From Pneumocystis sp. 'macacae' (taxonomy: Eukaryota; Ascomycota; Pneumocystomycetes; Pneumocystales; Pneumocystaceae), in assembly GCA_018127085.1 (NCBI GenBank), contig CM030730.1, forward strand, positions 275,501 through 339,500: a DNA stretch of 64,000 bases, in the 5' to 3' direction. Position numbers and translations under genes: made by a program. The notes under the pieces are model-generated. The model saw nothing but the letters and a program-made list of their open reading frames with translations. It made no database searches and was not told the DNA's origin. This document shows, piece after piece, positions 22,449-34,279 of the stretch. How positions within the stretch are numbered: the stretch's first letter is position 1; each line of letters starts with the position of its first letter.

Positions 22449-23990
22449 ATGGAGTCGCCATTGCCGCTTGATTTTGAATTGGGGTATACTTCGGATCAAA
22501 TGGATGGATTTTGTGGTTCAAAAGCGGTACAATTGCATATAAATCTATATTCATCATCGTTGGAATGTACACCTGTCTCTTCTCCGAGTTTTAATGTGTT
22601 ATCTGGGTCAGGAAGGCATTATATAGAGCATCCAGCGTATATTGCACAAGATAATGCTCCCTCTGCACCTCTGAATTGCATATCAACATTACCGTGTCCA
22701 GAAAGTCCTGTATTTCATCTATCTGGATCAATTCATCCATTTATGGGGGATGAAATGCATAATCCAGGTGTCCAGGGCAAAGATAAAATATGGAATGAAC
22801 AAATGATTGCAGTTGAGGTAGCATCTTTGTCGAATTCTGTGTTTGATGATAAGCATCCAATGCTTACGTCGGCTCGGGATACCTATCAAGTGTCTTTTGA
22901 TATTTCGGATTACATTCTTCATCCTAATTATGATATAGAAAGTCCACAGTCATTTCAACCTGCAATGTCTCCAGGGTCAACAACAGTAAGTGAATTTGCA
23001 CCAATTACTCCGCCTTCTTCCACAGAAGATATCAGCTATTTTGATTACATATTACCTCGCTCACGGCCTGCATCAATACTTAACCAGCCTTGGCTGATTA
23101 ATATGGAGCGAAATAACAATAATGAAATACATGTGGATCCTTCAAGACTTTGCATGAGTCAAGTTTTACGGTCAAATTCTTCATTGAATAAGTCAGTTAT
23201 AGAAAAAACCATAAAACGTTCCGAGGACGAAAAGGATGGAGCAAAATATGAAGAGCATGATGAATTAGATAATAAAATACACGACAATGTAAGGAATCAG
23301 AACGATAATGAGAAAAATGTACTTGAGTATGAAAAGAAATCAACTATAATATCAAAGACAAAGAAAACTCAAAAAATGAAGAGGGGTTCATTTAAGCGGC
23401 GAAATGAGACTTTATGTGTTCAAGATGTTGAGGATTGTTCAAGACCAAAGCGAGGCCGAGTGTCTAAAGAGCAAAGACAGAAATTATTGGAAATGTCTAC
23501 AGCGGCCATGTCAGGTGCTAATTCACTCGTAGGGCTTGGAATTTTACTGCATGATCCGCGATATAGTCGGAGAACGGATACATTTTTTCATGATAGGGGT
23601 TCACTGGACAATAAAGATGTTCAGAGCAGTATAAATCTTCCTCCACAGGGTATTTTTCTTACAAAAGCGAAAGTTTCTAGGCGGAAATATGGCCAAAATC
23701 ATTCATTGAGAACAGGGGATTCGACAGAAAAATCGTTTATATGTGAAATTATCGGTTGTGAAAAGAAATTTCGCCGGAGTGAGCATCTTAAACGGCATGT
23801 GCGATCTTTACATACGGGAGAGAAACCATTTGTATGTATAATATGTCATAAAAGATTTAGTCGTTCGGATAATTTAAATCAACATTTAAGGGTCCATAAG
23901 GTCTCTAATGAAGGAACCCAAGGTACGATAGTTAGCAAAAGAAGAGTCAGAATGGTAGAAAAAAAAAGCCGATGCCATAATTTACCATAA
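22449..23990 (+). CDS. Msn2/Seb1-like C2H2 zinc-finger transcription factor
   Basis: A single uninterrupted frame of 513 residues, rare in this intron-rich window. The two C-terminal C2H2 fingers (residues about 429-484) are of the Msn2/Msn4/Seb1 stress-response type: CEIIGCEKKFRRSEHLKRHV, then HTGEKPFVCIICHKRFSRSD and NLNQHLRVHK. The RRSEHLKRH and RSDNLNQH recognition helices are those that read AGGGG-type stress elements in yeast. The N-terminal 400 residues are acidic, Ser/Pro-rich and unstructured, with basic patches (KKTQKMKRGSFKRRNE, RPKRGRVSKEQRQK) that may be nuclear localisation signals. Targets are inferred from family only. Confidence 0.9.
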   Translation: MESPLPLDFELGYTSDQMDGFCGSKAVQLHINLYSSSLECTPVSSPSFNVLSGSGRHYIEHPAYIAQDNAPSAPLNCISTLPCPESPVFHLSGSIHPFMGDEMHNPGVQGKDKIWNEQMIAVEVASLSNSVFDDKHPMLTSARDTYQVSFDISDYILHPNYDIESPQSFQPAMSPGSTTVSEFAPITPPSSTEDISYFDYILPRSRPASILNQPWLINMERNNNNEIHVDPSRLCMSQVLRSNSSLNKSVIEKTIKRSEDEKDGAKYEEHDELDNKIHDNVRNQNDNEKNVLEYEKKSTIISKTKKTQKMKRGSFKRRNETLCVQDVEDCSRPKRGRVSKEQRQKLLEMSTAAMSGANSLVGLGILLHDPRYSRRTDTFFHDRGSLDNKDVQSSINLPPQGIFLTKAKVSRRKYGQNHSLRTGDSTEKSFICEIIGCEKKFRRSEHLKRHVRSLHTGEKPFVCIICHKRFSRSDNLNQHLRVHKVSNEGTQGTIVSKRRVRMVEKKSRCHNLP

Positions 23991-24397
23991 TTGTTTCACT
24001 GATTTTGAAAAACAATGAGTTTAGATCAGTAATCCTTTTGTTTTAAAAATTCAATTGAGTTTCTTAATTGTCTTTGCTTTATGAATTTACATTCTTAATA
24101 TCAACATATGTGCTTGTGTATTAGGATTAGCATTTTTATAGATGAATGTCCCATTATTAAAATGGTAAATCATTGCTTGATTTCATTCATTTTTAAAAAA
24201 TTCAATTTTTATATATTCTTAATTTATTTTGCTTACTTAAGCATATTACGTAATTTTTGTCGTTTCTATTTTTTATTAAAATTTTCCTAACATAGATTAA
24301 TATAGATCAAAGTATATCTTGATAAGATTAAAAATATTTCCTTTTTATTTTATAATAAGACATAATACATTAGAATTTAGCAAAGGATTTTTAAATA
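23991..24397. other. Intergenic spacer before CCP1
   Basis: AT-rich 3' flank of the zinc-finger gene plus promoter of CCP1. No gene seen. Confidence 0.6.
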
Positions 24398-25722
24398 ATG
24401 TTTTTAAAACAAGGTTTTAGTGTTTTTAAGATGTCAACACGTTCACCAATTTTTACTACTAAAAACTATCTGCATAGGATGTACTCAACTACCACAACAT
24501 CTTCTTCACATAAAGTTCTATATGGGAGTTTTGCTTTTGGGGCAGCAGTTCTAGGATATGGATATTATTGTATTAAACATAATTCAAAACCATTTGATTT
24601 TTTAATTGGAAAAAAAATTATTGAAAGAGATTATCACAAAGTGTTAGTATCCGTGGAATACATTCGCTTATATTAAAAACTTTATCTAGATATCGGGAAA
24701 TAGCAGAATTGATGGATTCTGATGAAGTAGAAAATTATGATGATGGCTCTCTTGGACCCATCTTAGTTCGTCTTGGATGGCATTCTTCTGGAACATATAA
24801 TAAAGAAAACAATAGCGGTGGATCTAATGGCGCGACAATGCGATTTGAACCTGAATCTAAACATGCTGCAAATGCAGGTCTTCATGTTGCACGTGATGCT
24901 TTAGAAAAGATTAAAAAAAAGAATCCTTGGATTAGTTACAGTGATCTTTGGACTTTAGCTGCTGTGTGTGCGATTCAAGAGATGGTAACAATATTTTTAT
25001 ATAATATTAAAAAAGAATTAATTTATTAGTCTGGTCCAACTATTCCCTGGCGTCCAGGTCGTATCGACGGTGTTTGTACTCAATGTCCTCCAGATGGTTT
25101 ATTACCAGGTACATTTTTAAAATAATAATTTTATTCTTTTCAACAATTATAGATGCTTCTAAAGGACAGGATCATTTGCGAAATATTTTTTACCGTATGG
25201 GATTTAACGATCAAGAAATTGTCGCTTTAAGTGGTGCTCATGCATTAGGACAATGCCACACAGACAGATCAGGTTATGTGGGTCATTGGACGTAATGTTA
25301 TTTTTTAACTTTAATTATTTTTCTTATTTTCATATTAGTTTTTCTCCTACTGTACTTACCAATGATTATTATAAACTGTTATTAAGCGAAAAATGGGATC
25401 AGAAAGACTGGAATGGGCCAAAAGTATGCTTAGCTGATTAATTTTTATATTTCCGCTAATAAATTCAGCAATTTGAAGATAAAACCAAAAGTTTAATGAT
25501 GCTCCCTACTGATATTTGTCTTATAAAGGTAGTAATATTATCTGATATAGTTTATGAATTTATTTGGAATAGGATAAAGAATTTAAAAAGTATGTTGAGC
25601 TTTATGCAAAGGATGAAAAGAAGTTTTTTGAAGATTTTTCAAAAGCGTTCAGTAAGCTTTTAGAATTAGGGGTTCCTCGTTTTGATCAAGATCCTATTAT
25701 ATTTAAACCTCTTAGAGTTTGA
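24398..25722 (+). CDS. CCP1: Cytochrome c peroxidase, mitochondrial
   Basis: Haem peroxidase that reduces hydrogen peroxide with electrons from cytochrome c in the intermembrane space. The N-terminus is a presequence (Ser/Thr/Lys-rich, [19 protein letters not shown]) followed by a hydrophobic segment ([17 protein letters not shown]), matching the bipartite signal of Ccp1. The distal haem site is [11 protein letters not shown] (Arg, Trp, His present) and the proximal site [12 protein letters not shown]. The Trp after GYVGH, the radical site of true cytochrome c peroxidases, is present, as is the Asp in [12 protein letters not shown]. Seven exons; introns about 40-48 nt, e.g. after DYHKV, EIAELM downstream, CAIQEM and the exon ending GHWT. 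The C-terminus is [20 protein letters not shown]. Confidence 0.94.
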
Positions 25723-26125
25723 GTATTATGTTATTTTTTAATTAAATATTTACTTTTAATTTTGAAATATTAAAAATAAATTATTTTATATAATAAATTT
25801 AATATAATATTATATCATTTTAAATGTATGAAAATAGTTTATACATATTTTTAATTTATTATTACTATTTAAATATATATATATAAGAATATATTTAATA
25901 TTACTTTATAAAAAAATAATTTAATTGATTTATTTTAAACTATTTTCATTAAAAAAATAAATATATTTGTTTTTTTTGGATATGCTTAAAGTTTATTTAC
26001 TTTAAAATAGAGTTTTTAAGTAGGCGAAAATGTTTTTCTTTTTAATACTATTTTGTTTACTTTTATAGAATTTTAAGAGAAAAGTTATTACTAACGATAC
26101 TGATGAACTTGTTTTTACTCTACAA
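25723..26125. other. AT-rich intergenic spacer
   Basis: Poly-A/T-rich spacer. An acceptor at about 26068 followed by an open frame into the next gene hints at a possible short upstream exon of that gene. Confidence 0.45.
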
Positions 26126-28244
26126 ATGAATAGACTATATGTTGTTTCTTTATTTTTGCCAAATACTCTAGGTTTTGATTTAGATGAAACCAACTCAATC
26201 AAACTTAATCCACAAAGATTATACCGTAAAGTAGCAAAACCTATTCCCCATTTAATACAGAAACTTTCATCTTGTTCTGAGGGTTCTCAAGATACAAATT
26301 CTGATGCATCTTTACTTGAAGTTCCAGAAGATCAGTTTTTTTATTCTTTAGATACTATGGATATATTGAAAAATAAGGAAAAAGATGATATAAAGGAAAA
26401 AGCTTTTGAAAATAAACGAAAAGAATTGAATCATCCAAAAATTTGTTCTCATATTCCGTCTTCTGTGACTACTTTTAAGGAATCTCTGGAAGAATCTTCG
26501 AGTATTATGTCTGATTATCCTCATTCACCTATTTTGACTGATTATCCTCATTCACCTATTTCAACATCAAGACGACGTACATCATTTGATATTACTCTTT
26601 TTTCAAAAGTAGCATGGACGATTGAATCGAATGATCAAAGTAATTGTGGTCTTGGAAATGCAATTCGTGCAGCTTATGAAACGGGTAATTTAGAAGAATA
26701 TATGTTTATTGGATTACTAGGAATACCTACGGACTCTTTGTCTACTATAAGAAAATATGAAATTGAGCAAAAGTTTATAAAGGATTGCCGAAGTATCCCT
26801 ATTTTTGTTTCAGATAACGATTTTGATAATCATTATAATTATTATTGTAAACAGGTATTTAAGTATATAAAATAGGTTTAGTTTTGAATTATTAAGATTC
26901 TTTGGCCTTTATTTCATTATCAAGTACCAGATATTCCTAAATTTAAAGTGAATCAGGATTATTTCTGGAATCACTATGTTGCTTTAAATCAAGCTTTTGC
27001 AAATAAGATTATAGAAGTTTATAAAGAGGGTGATATTAGTATGTTTGTTTTTTTAGTATATTAAGATTGATCCTTTTTAGTCTGGATTAATGATTATCAT
27101 TTGCTTTTAGTTCCTCAAATGGTACGTCAAAAATTGCAACATGCTATGATAGGTTTTTTTTTGCATATATCGTTTCCATCATATGAAGTATTTCGTTGTC
27201 TTTCTGGTTAGTTTTATTCTTTTTTAAAAAAATTATTTATATGAAATCAAGTTAGAAAACAGCTTCTAGAAGGTATTTTAGGGGCTAACGTTATTGGTTT
27301 TCAAACTGATGAATATGCATATCATTTTCATGAAACATGTATTAAGTTACTTAATGTTGAAACATTACTTCAGGGAATGAAATTTGGATCTTTGTTTATT
27401 AATACAATTAATCTTCCTATTGGTATTGATCCTAAAAATTTGGAAAAAAAAAGATTATCACCCTCTGTAAATACTTGGATTTCACTGTTGAAAGAAAGAT
27501 ATTCTGGAAAGTCTTTGATTGTTGGAAGAGATAAAATGGATGAAATTAAAGTTTTTTCCTTAAATTTATATTAAAAATTAATTAAACTAGGGGATGCGTC
27601 AAAAATTACTTGCGTTTGAACTGTTTTTAAGTAAACATCCAGAATGGAGAGAAAAGGTATTCTTTAATATATATATGTATATATAAACTAATGAACAGGT
27701 TGTTTTAATACAAGTTGCTCTTTCTACTAATGAAGAAAATGAAACTCAATTGCAAATGTCAAATATTGTGACAAGAATTAATTCTACATATGGGAATTTA
27801 TCTCAACAGCACCAACCTCTAGTATTTCTTAGACAAGATATTACATTTTCGCAGTATCTTGCTCTTTTAACAGTTGCAGATGTCCTTTTGATTACTAGTT
27901 TAAGAGAAGGAATGAATCTTACAAGTCATGAATTTGTATTTTGTCAAAATAAAAATTATGGACCTTTAATTATAAGTGAGGTACAAATATTTAATTATTT
28001 TTAAAATGTATTAATTCATTAGTTTGTTGGAAGTGCTACTCGTTTTAAAGATGCTGCGATTATAGTAAATCCATGGTGTTTTGAGCAGGTTTCTAGTGCT
28101 ATTTTCAAAGCTCTTACTATGTCTCATGAAGAGCGTTTACTACGTTGGAATAAGCTTTCAGATACTGTTATGCATAATGATGCTGCGCATTGGGCTATGA
28201 ACTTTGTTAATGAGATTAAAGCTAATTTTTCTTTTAAACAATGA
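26126..28244 (+). CDS. Tps3/Tsl1-like trehalose-6-phosphate synthase subunit (probably regulatory)
   Basis: The protein starts MNRLYVVSLFLPNTLGFDLD like Tsl1/Tps3 and has a Ser-rich extension of about 150 residues. A GT20 glycosyltransferase domain follows, split by introns: GLGNAIRAAYETGNLEEYMF, IFVSDNDFDNHYNYYCKQ, LWPLFHYQVPDIPKF, WINDYHLLLVPQMVR, GFFLHISFPSYEVFR, IGFQTDEYAYHF and VGRDKMDEIKG. Near the end are VADVLLITSLREGMNLTSHE and FVGSATRFKDAAIIVNPWCF. At the sugar-nucleotide site the catalytic RLD is KMD and the RDGMNL motif is REGMNL, as expected for a non-catalytic partner of Tps1. The frame stops right after the synthase domain, so the phosphatase-like domain found in yeast Tsl1/Tps3 is absent. 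The exact start is uncertain. Confidence 0.82.
26510..26561 (+). repeat. In-frame tandem duplication (DYPHSPI) in the Tps3-like gene
   Basis: Two copies of a 24-nt unit, identical over GATTATCCTCATTCACCTAT, encode SDYPHSPI and TDYPHSPI. It lies in the Ser-rich regulatory extension and contains SP sites. Confidence 0.85.
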
Positions 28245-29860
28245 AAAATATTGTTGTTTTAAATTAAAAATGACTTTGATTATAAATACCATAATTTGAA
28301 ATGCTTTTATATTATAAAATTATTTTTTTAATTTAGAAAATTATGATTATTTATAAATCAAAAATAAGTATTTCATATTTATTAATTTTAAATTTAAAAA
28401 ATATTATTTATAAATTATTTTAAGATATATAATAATATTTTTAGGTTATAAATAAAAATATACGAATATAATTATGTGTAAATTTTAGGTATTTCAAAAT
28501 AATTTCAAAATATTTTGAAGTTTTTATAAAATTGATAATGTCATCTTTCTAAAATAATTAAGAACATTGTTAAATGAATCAATATCGAAAGATTGTAGTA
28601 AAAAATAGAATTAGCAAATATATTTTTTATTGTAAGAATATATGTATAAAATTATATTTAAAATATTATTTAAAATAAAAATGATAAATTTGTTATTTTT
28701 AATATATTTTAAATATCTTTAAATTTGATTTTTTGACATGTTTTTTATTTTTGTTTTTTATTACGAGTATAATTTTGATTATTTTTAAAATAATCTGACT
28801 TTTGAGAATAATGTTGATATGATCATTATAAATAGTTAGACAGAAGAATCTAAAATGTCTTGACATTTGAACTCCAGTACAAAAATAATGATATTGAATC
28901 TGTTTAGAATAATACACAATATAATAAAGCATAAGTTTTCAAGTGTAAGAATTATAAAAATGTATAAATAAAAAAATGTATAGTTAGTAATGAAAATATT
29001 TAATTTACAATATTGAAACACTTTGTATATACTTTTCAAATAAAATTATGTTTATTTATATAATAATATTTCATTTAACTTTATACATTGATTTTTTATG
29101 ATTTATTAGATCTAAAAAAAAGTATACAAAATTAAAAACTAATATGAAAAAATTAATATTTATATTAAATAAATATTTTTTCAAAAAACTCTTAACAATA
29201 ATGTTGTTATATATAAAACAACTTTAGATTTCTCCATTTACCTTGTTAAAAATATTTATTTAAACTCAACATATTTAATTAAATGTTGCTTAGATTTATC
29301 ATGCTATTTATAAATAATTGAAAAAAATATAATTAAATTAAATCTAGTCTTATAAATATTATGGTTTTTGAAAATGCAACTAAAAATTATTGCATAGTTA
29401 TATATGCTATTAATTATTTTTTTTAAAAGAAAAAATTTTACCAAATTTTGGACTTTATAGAAATAACTTATCAAAAAACATTCAAATTCAATATTTTATA
29501 AAGACTAATCCAATATATTTTACTTTTAAACACGAAAATAAACAGTTCTTTTTTATCCTTAATTTTTTTCTCATAAAATCTTCGTTTAATTTAGCATCTA
29601 TGATACATTTTTTAGATAGATAATACAATTTAAATATTACTATATCAAATACAGAAAACATTATAAGACTAATAAATACTTTTTCATAAAAACACATTAT
29701 TCAATCTCTAATATTCAATTTCTAAGCATTTTTTGTAAAATCATACACTCATCCTCCATTAGAACATTCTATATACATATTCTCAAAAACACAAATATTA
29801 CATCATAAAAATATCAAAAATACACTACAAGAAATTAATCAGATTACTTCCACAATTTAT

Positions 29861-29896
29861 ATCTAATCATATCTAATCATATCTAATCATATCTAA
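29861..29896 (+). repeat. Short tandem repeat, unit ATCTAATCAT
   Basis: Three perfect 10-nt units and a fourth partial one, ending in AACCCTATAACCCTAT. Confidence 0.8.
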
Positions 29897-30120
29897 CCCT
29901 ATAACCCTATTTTTATCTACTAAGTAGCTTTTTCTCTAAACATCACTAATATGTCCTATGCTTATACACTCTACTTTTCATTCTATATCACTAAATCTCC
30001 AAAAATACTAACATCCAAATACACATATTTCTTTTTCAAAACAAATACTCCTAAACACCTTTCATTGTTACACTTAATCTTTCCTAACCACCCCAAATTC
30101 TTATTAGAATACATAGTTGT

Positions 30121-30137
30121 CACGTGATTATCACGTG
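30121..30137. promoter_or_regulatory. Double CACGTG palindrome (E-box/CDEI-like)
   Basis: CACGTGAT-T-ATCACGTG is a perfect 17-nt inverted repeat with two CACGTG cores, the sequence bound by Cbf1/bHLH factors. It lies about 930 nt upstream of the Mks1-like ATG. The same CACGTGATTAT string recurs at 37134-37144. Confidence 0.45.
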
Positions 30138-31068
30138 TCTACTATCCTTGCCAACCATCTTGATTTGATATACCTTCTCCAAAACCCATCGAACCCCTCA
30201 CTCACTTCTTGACCTTTGAAAATACTCCGCGTTATCACATTTTCTTTTGTATACTATGTGCTCTAATTCTCCATAAACACATGTATACATTTCTGCTTTC
30301 TTCCTGTGCCTAAAGGTATTCATAGCCTATTCCCGGGTTACCATTCGAAACAAAACCTCACATTAATCTCAGATTAATACCATATTGATAACCCTCTACC
30401 GAAGCATGCATAGAACATGTATGCTTTATAAAGCTACTAGAACAGTTCTATTTACGCACATCAAGCATACTGTCAATAGTCCATTGCGTGCTCAATCACT
30501 CCTTCTGCTCGCGCATCCCTAACCCTAGCCCCAAAGAGACAAACCCTACTCATGATGGTCAATCCCATTCCAATATTCCATTTAGGGTAAAAATCAACAA
30601 CAAACCCCAAAAACCAATCCTGTGACACACGGGACACCTAAAATAGCCAAAAAAGGCAAGAGACTAGCCTTAGAAGAGTTTCGAAGCAGGTTAAGTCCTG
30701 ATTCTGATGCTCAAGATAAGAATTAAAAAATGGAGAGAAAGATTCAAGAAAAAACAAAGAAGATTTGTGGAAGAAATCAGAGGAAATCTGAAGATATTTA
30801 AGAAGCAGGGAGAGGACAGTAGGTAAGAGGAAACATATACAAAGAAACTTGGTTTATAAAAAGATTTTAGGACTTACTGGGGTAATCGTTGCGTATTCAC
30901 ACGCATACATACGGAAAGGTTAAAAACAATAAGAAATAGAGCCCCAAACACCAAAAAGAAGAGTGCATATACAAGTAGATTTTCAGATTTAGTACGCATA
31001 TATAAAGGAGTTTTTGAAAAGAGTAAGTGGACAGGGTATATATTGGATATATACGAGGGTGAAACGAG

Positions 31069-32640
31069 ATGTCACCCAAGTTTTTCCCAGATCCAGTGCT
31101 TTCCTTGGCATCAAATAGCATTGGGAAGCTTAACACATTGGATGCAGACAGTTTGTGGTATATGTGGATGGGTATGAGTACTTTCTAATGCAGGGGATGG
31201 GTTTTTATAGATGATGTAGTTTTTACAAAATGTGCGGAAAATCTTGAAAATGGGCGTAGACTTGAAAATCTATCATGGCGTCTTTGGCGTAGAACGGCGT
31301 TTTTTCTGCACGATACGTCGCCTATGTTGGAAGGATCAGATTTGTATAAGGGGATGCCGAAATTTATAAAAGATAAAAATATGGATGTACCAGAATTGTC
31401 TGTAAGTGTGGACTCGGCATCGTCGGTAGATGAACATGAAATAAAGGGAAAGGTTGCAAATTATCGTGTGTCTAATGTACCAATACTTTTACCAGCACCA
31501 TCAAAGAAACAGAATATAGTACGCTGCGTTTCGCCGAACCGATTTCAAAAAATTATTACAAACTTGATGCCATTTACTATTGAAGTAGGGAAGGGGAAAA
31601 ATGTGGATAATACGAAAATATTGGCATCACATTCTTATGAAAAAGGTGTGTCGGAAATATCTAAAGAGAACGAACTGCATTCCGAAACCTTGAATGATTC
31701 ACAAAAGGGATACCCTTGTTCAGCGTCTTTGCTTTCGTCAAATATAGATACCTCGTTTTCTGCAAAAGAAGAATCGTTACAATTAAACAAAAAACATCCG
31801 GAATCAACAGAAATTGTTGATAATACTTCAGAATCTCATGTAAACAAAATTTCTTGCAATACTGCCAAGAATCATCATATACAAATACAAGCATCATTTG
31901 AAAAGCCCGACAAAATGTTTTTTATTCAAGAGACATTACCTGTTGAGTCATTTATAAAAGATATATCGAAAAAAGAATTTAAACTAAATAACTCAAAGCG
32001 GACATATAATCAACCTGTTAAATCGGGGAAACACATTTCATTTCAAAAATTAACATTAGCATCATCTGAATTTTCAAAAAATGATCCATCAGATTGTAAT
32101 TCCTCTAACTCGGATAATAATGATTGGGATTCCGTTTATGATTCTAGCGATCCTTCAAGTGTTAGCGAGAAGCCTGCGTTTCAAAAAATAAACACATCTT
32201 TATCTCAACCGCAACTTCAGTCTCATAAATCTTTATTGTCATCTATGTTGCAAAATAAATCAGGAAAAACTTTAGCAAACTTGGGTTCCAAATCGTCGCC
32301 AGCTATTGCATTATCACAGACTTCAGTTTCTTCTATAATTCCTAAACAAATAACATATAATCAGCATCCTATTGCGAATCAGGTTTCAAATATATCGCCT
32401 AATGTCACATCTTCTCAAATGATACGTAAAAATATGTTTGCTACAGAGCTGTCGGAAAGTCTTCGCAGAAATTTATTATGGGAGCGTCAACAGAGGTCAA
32501 CAACTGTGTTTGATGCGTCAAAATACCATAATACTGTCTATGAAACAGCTAAAGTTAACAAATTATCTGTTCAGACTCATAAACAAAATTACGATTTCTT
32601 CGATGATGTAGACTATGGTTATCATGCTGCTGGGTGGTAA
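31069..32640 (+). CDS. Mks1-like regulator with GATA_AreA (DUF1752) and DUF3295 regions
   Basis: Exons 31069..31171 and 31220..32640, joined by a 48-nt intron, give 507 residues. Splicing reconstitutes the N-terminal motif LWYMWMVFTKCAENLENGRR followed by LENLSWRLWRR, the conserved DUF1752 region seen in Mks1 and at the start of AreA-like proteins. The C-terminus has the DUF3295-type block MFATELSESLRRNLLWERQQ and ends DYGYHAAGW. The middle is Ser/Asn/Lys-rich and probably disordered. Yeast Mks1 is a negative regulator in mitochondrial retrograde and nitrogen signalling; that role is inferred here. I recalled the family names without a search. Confidence 0.75.
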
Positions 32641-32998
32641 TGAATATTTTGCAAATCAAGTATATAAGTCATCGAATAGCTATATTCCAATGAAAATATC
32701 GATTGTGTTCGGAATATATTTCATTAAATACATCTGGTCATTTTTGGGATTCGCCATTGCATTAATTAAAGTACTTCAGTTTGTATAATTAAATTTAGTA
32801 TAATATCAACATAAATACTGGTTTTATAACATCAATATTATCGATTTAAAAAGTCTTTACATACATTTTATTGTAGCTTGCATTTGTGTATTATTATGGT
32901 GAATTTGTAGTTTCAAAATGTTAAATGTGGTTTCATATGTTTATATATGTTTATATATTTTGTAAAACATTATTAAATACATTTGATCATAATAAATA
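32641..32998. other. Convergent intergenic spacer Mks1-like / Saf4
   Basis: AT-rich 358 bases holding two 3' flanks; repeated TGTTTATATATG near 32936-32962. No gene. Confidence 0.6.
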
Positions 32999-34279
32999 TT
33001 ATTCAGAATCATCGCTTTTATAAGAAACTAGGCCCTGGGGCCCTTCGGATTTATGATTAGTCATTATAAGCATTTGTTTAAGACTATGTGCATTTAGTTT
33101 CATATGATTGTGTTCAATAATGTCATTTTGAAGTATAAAAGGGTCATTTTTAATCCGTGTATTCATTCTTAATTGTCTAACAATATTATGTTTATCCGAA
33201 GTATGATGAATAGAAACAGGAGAGGCTTTGGGTGCAAAAAAAGGTAAAGAATGTATTTCTTTTTTTGTTGTTTCAATTAAATCCTTTTCCTGAGACCTAA
33301 AGTCCACAAGCTTTGCACGCACATGATCTTGAGGATCTTCTTTAGCCAATTTAATTGAGAGACAATTAAGCCTTCGAAATTCCTCATCTTTTTCTTTTTC
33401 CATTTTTAATATTTTCTTTTCTTCCTAAAACAATTAGTAAAAAGCATTACTAGAGCCCTTTGTACTCTAAATATTTTACGCAAACGCGAAGATACAGTGT
33501 ATGGATCTGCCCATTGTTTTTCGTTCAATTTATATAGTTGAGACAATAAAGGGATTGATTCTTTAGCCTTATTTATATCGGTTGCAGTTTTTTCAACTTT
33601 GTAAAAAGGATCATTCTTCAAATCATCATCCAAATCGTCTAGACAACGGTTAATAGAACAGACACCTTTTTGCTCAAAACCTTTCGACCGAACAATCCCC
33701 ACTTCAGATGAATCCCATTCTTCATTTTTCCTTTTTGCACCACTGATTACAACATATTCCGTATTCTGAACATGTCAGAAAACAAAGCGACACCCCACAC
33801 ACACCTTGGGGTCTGTCTGGATCTCAAAAAGACCAGAACACAGGTGACACTTCATCTTAAAACTCCATATTGGTGTGCTGTAGTAGCTTCCAACCCTTTT
33901 TTTCTCCGCATTAAACCGCACTCCCTGACCCACTCCCACACATCAATGTGCATCAAAAACCACTGCTAATTACCATGTGCATTGCATGATTCACACCAGA
34001 TACTATAGGGCAACTCAAAACGCACAATCAGAATCCTATTTTCTGTAAAAAAAAACACCAAACAACTCCCAAAAACCCTTTGTCAAGCTTCCTTGCCCTG
34101 TTCCCCAGTGCATGTGTGCCCTGAAGCTTGTTAAGACCTTTTCCTTGTCTCCAGTCATAATCAGGAGGATAATACTGCCAAGTTCAGCAAAAACACTATG
34201 TCTCAGTAAGTTTGCCTTATTAAAGCCTGAAAAACGTCATCCACAAGAAAAACAGAGAATCCTACCACTTACCTTGCAT
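32999..34279 (-). CDS. saf4: Saf4/CCDC130-type (CWC16 family) splicing factor
   Basis: Member of the Yju2/CWC16 family of step-specific spliceosome factors. Careful splicing rebuilds a complete N-terminus: [102 protein letters not shown]. The two CxxC pairs (CESC, CHLC) bind zinc. The C-terminal part has [42 protein letters not shown]. The ATG at 34279 is followed after 7 coding nt by an intron, then an 11-nt exon (34226..34216), then a 41-nt intron with a GC donor (34215..34175). The 5' third is less AT-rich because it borders the GC island. Confidence 0.9.

Larger units (their letters stand above)
28245..31068. other. Gene-poor 2.8-kb spacer upstream of the Mks1-like gene
   Basis: From 28245 to about 29700 the sequence is extremely AT-rich with only chance frames. 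From 29700 it becomes C/A-rich on this strand, with a short tandem repeat (29861-29896), a CACGTG palindrome (30121-30137), CCCTAACCCTAG near 30521, and a moderately GC-rich segment (30450-31068) that is probably promoter and leader. No coding region is supported. Confidence 0.5.

Noticed and set aside
28699..29697. Several minus-strand frames of 67-77 codons
   Set aside because: They lie in a >80% AT desert and encode only Ile/Lys/Phe/Tyr-rich peptides without splice or domain evidence.
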